Positions 7,685 through 15,558 of a stretch of 64,000 nt of DNA are shown here, in pieces. The stretch lies in the NCBI GenBank assembly GCA_035712145.1, contig DASTBI010000158.1, forward strand, positions 1 to 64,000. Direction: 5' to 3'. The position numbers were made by a program, and so were the translations under genes. The first letter of the stretch is position 1, and each line of letters starts with the position of its first letter. Below the pieces are notes generated by a model, which ran no database searches, had not been told where the DNA came from, and was given only the letters and a program-made list of their open reading frames with translations. This DNA is from Candidatus Eisenbacteria bacterium (GTDB lineage: Bacteria; Eisenbacteria; RBG-16-71-46).

Positions 7685-9259
7685 TCAGCGACGTTGACGC
7701 GCCGCGATCGCAGCGGCCAGGCACGCGCCCCCGAGCATGGTCCAGATCGAGGCCGCCATCGGCGTCGTTTCGGCGCCGGTGAAGTCCAGACCGGGCGCTC
7801 GATTCAGCGGACCCGCATACCAGAGGAGCAGGTAGATCACCTCGAAGAGCTTCGAGCCGCGGCTCCAGGAGCCCAGCGCCGTGGCGAGCGCAGGGACGAA
7901 CAGGGCTCCGGCGACCGAGCCGTAGATGGCTACGAGATCCCCCGCCACCGCCCAGCGGATGAGCCCGCCGAGCGAGATCGCGAGCGCCAAGAGGGCGCCG
8001 GCGGCCCATTGCGCGAGCACCGGTCGCACGATTGGGCTCGGCGCCGCGCGCAGCAACCCTTCCACGCCGTGAACCGCCTCGCGGTTGCCGAGCGATGACC
8101 ACAGGAACAGCGGCAGGATCCACAGCGCGGGAAGGATGCCGCGAGCCACTGCTCCCAGTGGCGCGAGCAGCGATGCCGCGAACAACCCTGCGGCCACGAC
8201 GAGCCCGGCTCTCGGGACGCCCCGAAGCATGAGCTTGAGCTCGGCCAGGACCAGAGGGAGAAGGCTCAGGTCCAGCGCTCCTTCGAACGGAGTCAGTCGT
8301 GTTCTGCGTTCGGCCATGGGCGCCGAAGGCGCGGGGATCGCGGGGGCCATTCCGAGCCGCCGGCGCCCCGGCTTCACGGGGGACTCGGCGGTGTCGAATC
8401 GATCGAAAACCCAGGCGGCCATCATGCAGATGGCGAATGCCAGAAGGAGCCACGACAGGCGGGCCGCCACCATGCCGCTGGTCCATTCCATTCCTTCCCA
8501 GCGATACGTGGTGAGATCCCAGTTGCCCGAAGCCTTGAAGGTGAGTCCAAGGCTCATGTCTCCCTTTTCGGCGTCGTAATCGGGAAATGCTCGCTTGCAC
8601 GCCGCGATCATGCTGGGCGTGAAGAGCGAGACCCCGAGCAGATCGAACGAAGCGCCGCGCATCGTGCCCTGGACCAATCCGAAGCTCCACAGGATGAACC
8701 ACGCGACGTTCCCCATGCCTCCGCGCAGGACGGGTACCACCTCGAACAGCACCGCGAGCGCCGCCACCACCGCCATGATCGGGATCGTCCCGAGGAGAAA
8801 TGGAGTGATCAGCGGGAGCGGCGCAATCCTGGGATCCTCGCCGCGGATCCACTGCATGACACCCGCGCCGACCATCAGCAGAAGGACGATCGAGACCAGG
8901 ATCGCCAGGTTGCTCAAGCTCTTTCCGACGACGTAGACGAGCTTCGGCACCGGCGTGCCGGCGAGGATCGCGCCGACGCGAGAGCGGCGATCGCCGGTCA
9001 CGGCGTTCTTCACCACATAGAAGCCGACCATCGACAGGAAGATCGAGGTGAGCAGCGAGACCACGCTGCCCACCCAAGCCGAGTTGTAGATCCCGCGATG
9101 GCCGCCGAACTGCATGGTGGCGTAGGGCGCATGGTTCGGCGGAAGGAAGACGTAAGCGGCGTAGAGCGTGATGCCCATGGTCACCAGGAAGGCGGGCCGC
9201 CGACTGCGCTCGAGGAAGTCCGCGCGGGCGATACCCAGCAGCGCGCGAGCGGGACTCAT
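7685..9259 (-). CDS. ABC transporter permease, double-length (ABC-2 type)
   Basis: The 524-residue integral membrane protein has about 12 hydrophobic segments arranged as two halves, separated by a soluble linker near residues 315-345. The N-terminus (LLGIARADFLERSRRPAFLV) is typical of ABC-2 permeases, whose first cytoplasmic helix docks on the ATPase. The ATG at 9259 follows the ATPase stop by 4 bases, so it forms an exporter with the ATPase encoded just upstream. The substrate is unknown. A large loop between the early helices (APYATMQFGGHRGIYNS) is probably extracytoplasmic. Confidence 0.85.
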   Translation of the reverse strand: MSPARALLGIARADFLERSRRPAFLVTMGITLYAAYVFLPPNHAPYATMQFGGHRGIYNSAWVGSVVSLLTSIFLSMVGFYVVKNAVTGDRRSRVGAILAGTPVPKLVYVVGKSLSNLAILVSIVLLLMVGAGVMQWIRGEDPRIAPLPLITPFLLGTIPIMAVVAALAVLFEVVPVLRGGMGNVAWFILWSFGLVQGTMRGASFDLLGVSLFTPSMIAACKRAFPDYDAEKGDMSLGLTFKASGNWDLTTYRWEGMEWTSGMVAARLSWLLLAFAICMMAAWVFDRFDTAESPVKPGRRRLGMAPAIPAPSAPMAERRTRLTPFEGALDLSLLPLVLAELKLMLRGVPRAGLVVAAGLFAASLLAPLGAVARGILPALWILPLFLWSSLGNREAVHGVEGLLRAAPSPIVRPVLAQWAAGALLALAISLGGLIRWAVAGDLVAIYGSVAGALFVPALATALGSWSRGSKLFEVIYLLLWYAGPLNRAPGLDFTGAETTPMAASIWTMLGGACLAAAIAARQRR

Positions 9260-9263
9260 GGGG

Positions 9264-10151
9264 TCATCGAGCGAGCGCCGCGCGGTGCATGGCGAGGCTG
9301 CGAAGGTAGGCGTCTTCGAGAGCCGGTGTGGCCGGCGTGGCCTCCGGCGAGGGACGCTGGTCCGACACCACGCGCACGTGAACGCCGTCGCCGCGCCGAG
9401 CGGTGCTGCTCACCAGGTGCGAGTGCTTGATCTCCTCGAAGCGCGCGCTCGGAACCACCCACTCCCAGCAGCTTCCCTGAGCGGCGGCGAGCAGCGCTTC
9501 GGGCGTGGTGTGCTCGATGAGACGGCCCGACGCGATCAGCGCGATGCGCGTCGCCGAGGCTTCGACGTCGCTGACGATGTGTGTCGAGAGGACCACGACG
9601 CGCTCGCCCGCCAGCTCCGCCAGCAGGTTGCGGAAGCGCACGCGCTCCTCGGGATCCAGGCCGCCGGTGGGCTCGTCGACGATGAGCAGCCTCGGGTCGT
9701 TGAGCAATGCCTGGGCGATCCCCACACGCTGGCGCATTCCGCCCGAGAAATCGCCGAGCCGGCGGTTCGCCGCGTCGAGGAGATGCACGAGCTGCAGCAG
9801 CTCTTCGATCCGTGCGCGCGCGGCACGGGCCGGAATCCCTTTCACGGCCGCGAGGTATTCGAGGAACTCTCGGGCCGTGAGGTTGGGATACACGCCGAAG
9901 TCCTGCGGCAGGTACCCGAGCACGCGCCGAATCGCGTCGGGGTCGCGCGCGGTGTCCCTGCCGTTCCACGACACACGGCCGGAGCTGGGCCGGGTCACGG
10001 TGGCCACGATGCGCATCAGCGTCGACTTCCCGGCTCCGTTCGGACCGAGAAGGCCCAGGACGCCAGGCCCCACGTCGAGACTGAAGTCGGACAGCGCGAG
10101 TACGTCTCCACGATACCGCTTGGAGACGGACTGGATCGTAAGCTCGAGCAC
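9264..10151 (-). CDS. ABC transporter ATP-binding protein
   Basis: The 295-residue nucleotide-binding subunit energises the permease encoded next. Motifs in order: Walker A GPNGAGKS, Q-loop LPQDFGVYPNLTA, signature FSGGMRQRVGIAQALL, Walker B LLIVDEPTGGLDP and the H-loop STHIVSD. The last 80 residues form an accessory domain typical of ABC-2 exporters (NatA/CcmA/DrrA-like). A GTG at 10151 is chosen because it opens the domain at VLELTIQ and stands 5 bases after the hydrolase stop; no in-frame ATG is available there. It forms an operon with the hydrolase and permease genes. Confidence 0.93.
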   Translation of the reverse strand: MLELTIQSVSKRYRGDVLALSDFSLDVGPGVLGLLGPNGAGKSTLMRIVATVTRPSSGRVSWNGRDTARDPDAIRRVLGYLPQDFGVYPNLTAREFLEYLAAVKGIPARAARARIEELLQLVHLLDAANRRLGDFSGGMRQRVGIAQALLNDPRLLIVDEPTGGLDPEERVRFRNLLAELAGERVVVLSTHIVSDVEASATRIALIASGRLIEHTTPEALLAAAQGSCWEWVVPSARFEEIKHSHLVSSTARRGDGVHVRVVSDQRPSPEATPATPALEDAYLRSLAMHRAALAR

Positions 10152-10156
10152 CCGGC

Positions 10157-10771
10157 TCAGCCCACGCGCGCCGCGAGCCAGTCGTGCGCCGCGGTCACCA
10201 CCCCGCGGTCGATCGAGTGCCCGCCGGGATGCCAGTGGAGCGTGACGTCCGCGCCGGCGCGAGTGAGCAACGCGGCGAGCCGCTCGGCCTCGGTCACCGA
10301 AACCAGCGGATCGCTGCGCCCGGCGCCGAGGAACACCGGCGTACCGGTGAGGTCGGGCAGCGGATCCGGCTCGATCGGGACCATCGGCGCCAGCAGCACA
10401 CCTCCGGCCAGAGTGGCGGGATGAAGCAGCATGACCGCGCTCGCGATGTTGGCGCCGTTGCTGAACCCCGCCGCCGTCACCTGGCCGAGGCCGTACTCCG
10501 CGCGCGCCTCGGCGACGAATTCCGACAGGGCCCTGGCGCGGAGCTTCACGTCCTCTTCGTCGAATACGCCCTCGCGGATGCGACGGAAGAAACGCGGCAT
10601 GCCGTTCTCGAGAACGTCTCCCCGCGGGCTGAGCAGCGCCGCGTACGGATCGAGCATCGGCCCGAGCGGGAGCAGATCGAGCTCGTTGCCCCCGGTGCCG
10701 TGGAGCAGCAGCAGTGTGCGCGGCTCGAGCTGGCCGCCGGGGGCTGGAACGTAACGGTGGACGTATCGCAC
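10157..10771 (-). CDS. Alpha/beta hydrolase (phospholipase/carboxylesterase, MhqD-like)
   Basis: The 204-residue cytosolic serine hydrolase has LLLHGTGGNELDL as oxyanion loop, the nucleophile elbow GFSNG, the acid in GAGRSDPLV and the histidine in GGHSID, which is a complete catalytic triad. Length and motif spacing fit the carboxylesterase/dienelactone-hydrolase-like family. It is the first gene of an operon with an ABC exporter, which might hint at detoxification of an ester or quinone-type compound; this is inference. It is divergent from the GT39-like gene, with a 55-base shared promoter region. Confidence 0.88.
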   Translation of the reverse strand: MRYVHRYVPAPGGQLEPRTLLLLHGTGGNELDLLPLGPMLDPYAALLSPRGDVLENGMPRFFRRIREGVFDEEDVKLRARALSEFVAEARAEYGLGQVTAAGFSNGANIASAVMLLHPATLAGGVLLAPMVPIEPDPLPDLTGTPVFLGAGRSDPLVSVTEAERLAALLTRAGADVTLHWHPGGHSIDRGVVTAAHDWLAARVG

Positions 10772-10826
10772 CGGCGCAGCTTAGCGGACTGGGACCGGTC
10801 GCGCGCACCTCTGATACCCTGCGGCC

Positions 10827-12395
10827 GTGCGCGCCCTCCTGGTCCTCGGCGTTCTCTCGCTGGCGGGCCTCTTCGTGGGGCTCGGCCGGATCGATTGGAT
10901 GGACGCTCGCGAGGCACGAGACGCGTGGATCGCGCGTGATCTGGTCCAGCGGCGCGAGCTGCTGACGCCCTCGCTCGGCGGCGTGCCGCGCTTCGAAAAG
11001 CCGCTGCTGGCCTACGGGCTCGAAATTGCCGCCGCGTCCCTGACGCCGGACTCGCCCGCCGGACCGCGCGCCGTGAAAGCGGCGCTCGCGGTCGCGCTCG
11101 TGGTCCTCACCGCCTGGATCGGCGCGCGCCACCTCGGAGCGCGCGCGGGCGCCATTGCCGGCGTGGTCCTGGCCACGTCGCTCGCGCTGCCGGTCGCATC
11201 GCGGTCGGACGGCACCCAGCTCTTTGCCACGCTGCTGGGATGGCTCGCGTGGGCCGGCCTTGCGAAGGTTGCGTTGGGGCATCCGTCGCGAGCCCGCCTC
11301 GCATCCTACGCCCTGATGGCGATCCTCCTGGTCGTGGCCGGGCCCTTTCCGGCTTTCTGGCCGCTGGCGGCGGTTGTGCTCCACGCGCGACGCCATCGGA
11401 TCGCGGAGAAGGGCCCGAGTCTCGGCGCCCTCGCTGGATTCCTCTTCGTCGTCGGATGGGGGCTTCCATGGTACGGCGCGATGCTGGAGCGTCACGGTGC
11501 GCCGTTCGCGCTCGCGCTGCCCGCGTTTCCCTACGGCGGCGAGCCGGGGTCGCCGTGGTACGTGGCACCGGCGCGCGCGATCGGCTTCATGGTCGTGGGC
11601 TTCTTTCCGTGGAGCGCTCTCCTCCCAGCCGCGGCGCTCTACCGCTGGACCGGCGAAGGCGGCTCCGACTTCGCCACCAACCGGGTCACCGACCTGCTGA
11701 CGGTGACGTTGCTGACAACCCTGGTTCCGCTTCTCTTCGCGCCGGCCGCGCCCATCCCGGCCATCCTGCCCGCGCTTCCAGCGGCAGCGATGCTGACCGG
11801 CGCGCTGCTCGATCGCGTCTTCACGGGCGAAGCTTTGGCCGCGCGCGCGACGGCGCAGGCATCATGGCTGATCGCCGGGTCGGGCACGGTGGCGGCGTTG
11901 ATGCTCGCGTGGATCGCCCGCCGCCTGGAGCTCGGAGCTCCCGAGCTCCGATTGATGGCGGCGTTCCTGTTCCTCGTCTCGTGGGCTCCGGCGCTCGCTT
12001 CCTTCATCGGACGCGTGCGCGCCGTGCCGGCGCTCATCACGCTGGTCGTTGCCGCAGGGACGCCGCTCGCGGCATGGAAAGTCCTTCCGGCGCTGGAGGA
12101 CCGCCTGAGCGCCGGACCCGTGGCGAGCGCGATGAACCAGGTGTCGGCGCCCGCCGCGCGGCTGCTGGTTCTGGAGCCGCCGCCGGTGTCGCTGCGAATG
12201 AGGCTCGAGCGTCCGCTGGCCTTTCCGCGGAGCCTCGTGTCCGGACTCCGCGAGCTGCGCGGCGAGGACGGATGGACCTACGTCGCCTTCACGCCGCGGC
12301 GTCAGTCCGAGGTGGCTCGCGCCGCGGCGCCCGCGCCGCTCGAGATCCTGGCGCGCAGCCCGATGCTCGTGCTGGCGCGGGTGGGCAAGCGATGA
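10827..12395 (+). CDS. GT39/ArnT-like membrane glycosyltransferase
   Basis: The 522-residue protein has 10-12 transmembrane helices and starts at a GTG. The first periplasmic loop carries the acidic motif DWMDAREARDAWIARDL followed by GVPRFEKPLLAY, the signature of ArnT/PMT-type GT-C enzymes, which transfer sugars from polyprenyl-phosphate donors to lipid A or proteins at the outer face of the inner membrane. The acceptor is unknown. The gene ends 4 bases from the convergent nuclease gene. Confidence 0.85.
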   Translation: MRALLVLGVLSLAGLFVGLGRIDWMDAREARDAWIARDLVQRRELLTPSLGGVPRFEKPLLAYGLEIAAASLTPDSPAGPRAVKAALAVALVVLTAWIGARHLGARAGAIAGVVLATSLALPVASRSDGTQLFATLLGWLAWAGLAKVALGHPSRARLASYALMAILLVVAGPFPAFWPLAAVVLHARRHRIAEKGPSLGALAGFLFVVGWGLPWYGAMLERHGAPFALALPAFPYGGEPGSPWYVAPARAIGFMVVGFFPWSALLPAAALYRWTGEGGSDFATNRVTDLLTVTLLTTLVPLLFAPAAPIPAILPALPAAAMLTGALLDRVFTGEALAARATAQASWLIAGSGTVAALMLAWIARRLELGAPELRLMAAFLFLVSWAPALASFIGRVRAVPALITLVVAAGTPLAAWKVLPALEDRLSAGPVASAMNQVSAPAARLLVLEPPPVSLRMRLERPLAFPRSLVSGLRELRGEDGWTYVAFTPRRQSEVARAAAPAPLEILARSPMLVLARVGKR

Positions 12396-12399
12396 GCGC

Positions 12400-13365
12400 T
12401 CAGAACAGACTGCCCTGAGTGGCGAGCGATGCGGGCTCGGCGTCGTGCCCCAGCCTGCGGAGCCGCGCGGCGAAGCGGTCCGGGCCGTGCAGGGTGTAGA
12501 TCTTTCGCGGCTCGACGCGGCGAATCAGCTCGATCAGCTCGTCGAAGTCGGCGTGGTCGCTGATTGGAAACGCGGCGTCGCAGCGCGGCAGCCTCCAGCG
12601 ATCCATGGCCCAGCCGGTGACCGCCGCGGTCCGCCGCCGGCGAAAGGAACGAAGGAGTTCGCGCGTCTTGGGACCCGGCGGAACGATCAGGACACCGTTC
12701 CGCGGGACGGTCTTCTCGAAGCGCTCGCAGCCGGGGAACTCGTGACCGAACTCACGGTAGACCCCGAGCATCGACCACGCTTGATCGGGCAGCCACACTC
12801 GAACGTCGCGCTGGGTGAGCAACCGCGCGACTTCCTGCGCCTTGCCGAGGGAATATGCGAGAAGAACTGGGACCGCCTCGCGTGCGAGCGTCTCCTCGAC
12901 GAAGGCGCAGAGCTGATCGAGCACGTCGAGCCGGTCCGGGAACCGATAGCGCGGGTCTCCGAACGTGCACTCCATCACCAGCACGTCCGCCTGGACCGGA
13001 TCGCACCGCTCGGCGGTCGCGGAGGGCTCGAGCCTGAAGTCGCCGGTGTAGAGAGCCCGCGTGCCGCCGCGCTCGACCAGCACCATCGAGGAGCCGAGGA
13101 TGTGTCCCGCCGGCAGCAGGGTGACACGGGCGCCGTCTTCGTCCCAGGGGGTGTGGAAGGGATGGACTTCGAGGTCCACGGCCCCAAATCGGTGCGCGCA
13201 CAAGGCCGCGGTCGCCGGCGAGGCGACCCATCGCTTGTGACGCCCGACGTGGTCGCTGTGCGCGTGGGTCACGATCCCGCGGTCGCGCGAACGCCGAGAA
13301 TCCACGAAGATGTCGGTGCCGATCCAATGGACGCCGTCTTCGAAGTCGAGCACGACACGGAGCAT
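12400..13365 (-). CDS. Beta-CASP metallo-beta-lactamase nuclease (ligase-associated exonuclease-like)
   Basis: The 321-residue protein has the MBL motifs THAHSDH, GHILGSS, YTGDF and SDHADF, and the VPVLLAYSLGKAQE segment of the beta-CASP insertion. It belongs to the group annotated as ligase-associated DNA exonuclease or mRNA 3'-end-processing factor. The ATG at 13365 starts the fold at the expected place; an in-frame ATG 30 bases upstream is possible. No ATP-dependent DNA ligase gene is next to it. It is divergent from the GAF/Fis regulator, and the intergenic region holds a 22-bp perfect palindrome. Confidence 0.88.
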   Translation of the reverse strand: MLRVVLDFEDGVHWIGTDIFVDSRRSRDRGIVTHAHSDHVGRHKRWVASPATAALCAHRFGAVDLEVHPFHTPWDEDGARVTLLPAGHILGSSMVLVERGGTRALYTGDFRLEPSATAERCDPVQADVLVMECTFGDPRYRFPDRLDVLDQLCAFVEETLAREAVPVLLAYSLGKAQEVARLLTQRDVRVWLPDQAWSMLGVYREFGHEFPGCERFEKTVPRNGVLIVPPGPKTRELLRSFRRRRTAAVTGWAMDRWRLPRCDAAFPISDHADFDELIELIRRVEPRKIYTLHGPDRFAARLRRLGHDAEPASLATQGSLF

Positions 13366-13408
13366 AGCGCACGAGCTCGAAGGTATGGAGGACATTGACT
13401 TACGAGCT

Positions 13409-13430
13409 GACTGACGATATATCGTCAGTC
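13409..13430. promoter_or_regulatory. 22-bp perfect palindrome, candidate operator
   Basis: The half-site GACTGACGATA is followed directly by its exact reverse complement with no spacer. The site lies 44 bases before the nuclease start and 48 bases before the regulator start, in the divergent intergenic region, where one bound dimer could control both. There is no T-run, so it is not a terminator. A smaller repeat TTTCG-A-CGAAA lies at 13446-13456. Confidence 0.7.
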
Positions 13431-13477
13431 GCTTCTTCGGTCATTTTTCGACGAAATCTCGCCACGGAGGGCGCGAA

Positions 13478-14110
13478 ATGTCGCGAAATCTTCTCGAAGA
13501 CCTGATGGCTCCCTACGGAGGAGTCCTCGGACGGGTGTGGAGGCTCCGGCCGGGCGACATCTGCCCGAGCTGCGCGCTTCGGTCCGAGTGCCGAGACCGC
13601 ACCACCTGCCTCCATCTCGTGACCAGCGCGGGCCTCTCGAGCCGTGTGGATGGGCCCTACCGCCGGTTCCCGATCGGCGCTCGCGAAGTCGGCAAGGTGG
13701 TCTCCACGGCCACGCCGTACGTGGCCAACGACCGGCTCGACGCGCTGGAGCTGGCCGACCGTTCCTGGCTCGAGCTTCACGGCATCCGGGGCTTCGCCGC
13801 GTTCCCGCTCCGGCGCGACGGCGCCAGCGTCGGGGTGTTCGCGCTGTTCTCCCGCCGAGCTCTGGGACACGAGGACATGCGAGGACTCACGGCGGTGGCC
13901 GAGCTGCTGGCGCTGGCGCTGCCGTCCTACCCCGCCGATCAGGGCGTGCGTCCCCTGCGTGACATCGAGCGCGAGGCGATCGAGCGCGCGCTGGTCCAGA
14001 CCGGAGGCCGGGTGAGCGGCTCGCGCGGCGCCGCGCGGGTCCTCGGATTGAAGCCCACCACGCTCCAGTCGCGGATGAAGAAGCTCGGCGTGCGACGGCC
14101 TCCACGATGA
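13478..14110 (+). CDS. GAF-domain regulator with Cys4 motif and Fis-type HTH
   Basis: The 210-residue regulator has three parts. The N-terminal 45 residues hold C29-x2-C32-x5-C38-x5-C44, a possible iron-sulphur or zinc site. A GAF-like sensor domain covers about 45-150. The C-terminus (160-208) is a Fis-type helix-turn-helix (EREAIERALVQTGGRVSGSRGAARVLGLKPTTLQSRMKKLG), as at the end of NtrC-type activators but without the AAA+ domain, so it cannot remodel sigma-54 polymerase itself. GGAGGG precedes the ATG. It overlaps the HDAC-like gene by ATGA, and its own promoter region contains the 22-bp palindrome, suggesting autoregulation. Confidence 0.82.
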   Translation: MSRNLLEDLMAPYGGVLGRVWRLRPGDICPSCALRSECRDRTTCLHLVTSAGLSSRVDGPYRRFPIGAREVGKVVSTATPYVANDRLDALELADRSWLELHGIRGFAAFPLRRDGASVGVFALFSRRALGHEDMRGLTAVAELLALALPSYPADQGVRPLRDIEREAIERALVQTGGRVSGSRGAARVLGLKPTTLQSRMKKLGVRRPPR

Positions 14111-15108
14111 CTTCGCGGCCTCTGTATGCCTGGACCAGCCATGCCTTCACCGTGCCGCTGCCCGCGCACCACCGGCTGCCGATCGCCAAGTACGCGGTGC
14201 TGGTCGAGCGGCTGATCACCGATGGCGTTCTCGACCTGGCACACGTCCATGCCTCACGCCTCGCGCCCCGCGAGTGGCTGGAAGCGGCGCACGACCAGGA
14301 TTACGTCGAGCGCGTGTTCGAAGGCCGCTTCGACGACGCGGAGATCCGCCGGCTGGGCATCCCATGGTCCCCGCAACTCGTGGCGCGGGCGCGCGCCGCG
14401 GTCTTCGGAACCGTCTCGGCCGCGCGGGCGGCGCTCGTGCATGGCGTGGCCGGCAACCTCGCCGGGGGAAGCCATCACGCCTTTCGCGATCGCGGCGAAG
14501 CCTTTTGCCTGTTCAACGACCTCGCCGTCGCGATCGTGACGCTGCGCGCCGAAGGGCGCCTGCGCCGTCCCTTCGTGCTCGATCTCGACGTGCACCAAGG
14601 CAACGGCACCGCGGCGATCTTTGCCGGCGATCCGAGCGTGTTCACATTCTCGATCCACGGAGAGAGCAACTATCCGTCGCGCAAGATGGCCGGCTCGCTC
14701 GATCTCGGGCTCCGGAACGGAACCGGTGACGAAGCGTATCTGGAGGCGCTCGAGCGCCACCTGCCCGCGGCGCTCGATCACCATGAGCCCGACTTCGTCT
14801 TCTATCAGGCCGGCGTCGACGCGCTCACCGAGGACGCGCTCGGCCAGCTCGCGCTGACTCGCGCGGGATTGCGCGCGCGTGACGCTCGCGTGTTCGCGTG
14901 CTGTGAGACGCGCGCGCTTCCGGTGGCGATCACGCTCGGTGGTGGCTACTCGAGGCCCCACGATGCCTCGATCGAAGCGCATCTCGGAGTGTGGCGGGAG
15001 GCGCGGACCGCGCGCCGCAAGCGTCCGGCTGTCGCTGCCGTGGACGATCCTGTCGACGCCGTACACATGCGCGCTGAACCCTTGACGAGGAACACGTCGC
15101 CTTCCTAG
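14107..15108 (+). CDS. Histone deacetylase-like (AcuC/Zn-deacetylase) enzyme
   Basis: The 333-residue arginase-fold Zn deacetylase has the active-site pair H123-H124 (GGSHHAF), Zn ligands D161, H163 (LDLDVHQGNGT) and D238 (QAGVDAL), and the transition-state tyrosine Y281 (GGGYS), so it should be active. Bacterial members remove acyl groups from proteins (AcuC) or from small molecules such as acetylpolyamines. The last 45 residues are basic and probably disordered. The ATGA overlap with the GAF/Fis regulator implies co-translation, and possibly regulation of the deacetylase by redox or ligand state. No acetyl-CoA synthetase gene is adjacent. Confidence 0.9.
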   Translation: MTSRPLYAWTSHAFTVPLPAHHRLPIAKYAVLVERLITDGVLDLAHVHASRLAPREWLEAAHDQDYVERVFEGRFDDAEIRRLGIPWSPQLVARARAAVFGTVSAARAALVHGVAGNLAGGSHHAFRDRGEAFCLFNDLAVAIVTLRAEGRLRRPFVLDLDVHQGNGTAAIFAGDPSVFTFSIHGESNYPSRKMAGSLDLGLRNGTGDEAYLEALERHLPAALDHHEPDFVFYQAGVDALTEDALGQLALTRAGLRARDARVFACCETRALPVAITLGGGYSRPHDASIEAHLGVWREARTARRKRPAVAAVDDPVDAVHMRAEPLTRNTSPS

Positions 15109-15111
15109 CAT
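15082..15111 (+). promoter_or_regulatory. Sigma-70-like promoter
   Basis: TTGACG at 15082-15087 and TAGCAT at 15106-15111 are separated by 18 bases. The -10 element overlaps the HDAC stop codon, and transcription would begin near 15118, upstream of the gene at 15155. Confidence 0.5.
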
Positions 15112-15154
15112 CGCGACGCTCTGCCCCCGAGGCGAGGAAGGGAGGTGAGGAGGA

Positions 15155-15526
15155 ATGAGGCAGGGTCCAGTGCATTGGCTGCCGTGCGCCGCGGTGGCGC
15201 TCGGCATCGTCGCGGGCAGCATCGCCACGCCGGCGTTGCGCACTGCGGACGCGGCGACCTCAGGGACGAAGAGCGCCAAGGCCTCGAACGGGATGCATCA
15301 GTTCACGGGCGTGGTGACGGCGCTCGACAAGAGCACGCTGACCGTCGAGAAGCGCGGCAAGAAACCCCGGACCGTGGTGTTCACGCGACACGCCGAGATG
15401 AAGAGCACGGGAGACGTCGAGAAGGACTCCCGCGTCACGGTGTACTACCGTGACGAAGGAGGCCGCTCGGTCGCCCACAAGGTCGTGGTCAAGACCGAAC
15501 GCCCGCGCTCGGGCAGCGGAAGCTAG
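15155..15526 (+). CDS. Small exported protein (DUF5666-like OB/beta domain)
   Basis: The 123-residue product has a long signal peptide (about 1-34, ending TADA-AT) and a beta-rich basic domain: FTGVVTALDKSTLTVEKRGKKPRTVVFT, then RVTVYYRDEGGRSVAHKVVV. This layout resembles the DUF5666 family of small periplasmic proteins of unknown function. A strong GGAGGTGAGGAGGA region precedes the ATG. It has its own promoter-like element and lies between the HDAC gene and a large uncharacterised gene. Confidence 0.75.
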   Translation: MRQGPVHWLPCAAVALGIVAGSIATPALRTADAATSGTKSAKASNGMHQFTGVVTALDKSTLTVEKRGKKPRTVVFTRHAEMKSTGDVEKDSRVTVYYRDEGGRSVAHKVVVKTERPRSGSGS

Positions 15527-15558
15527 GGCCGGACCCGCCCCCATCCGGCCGCCCCCGA

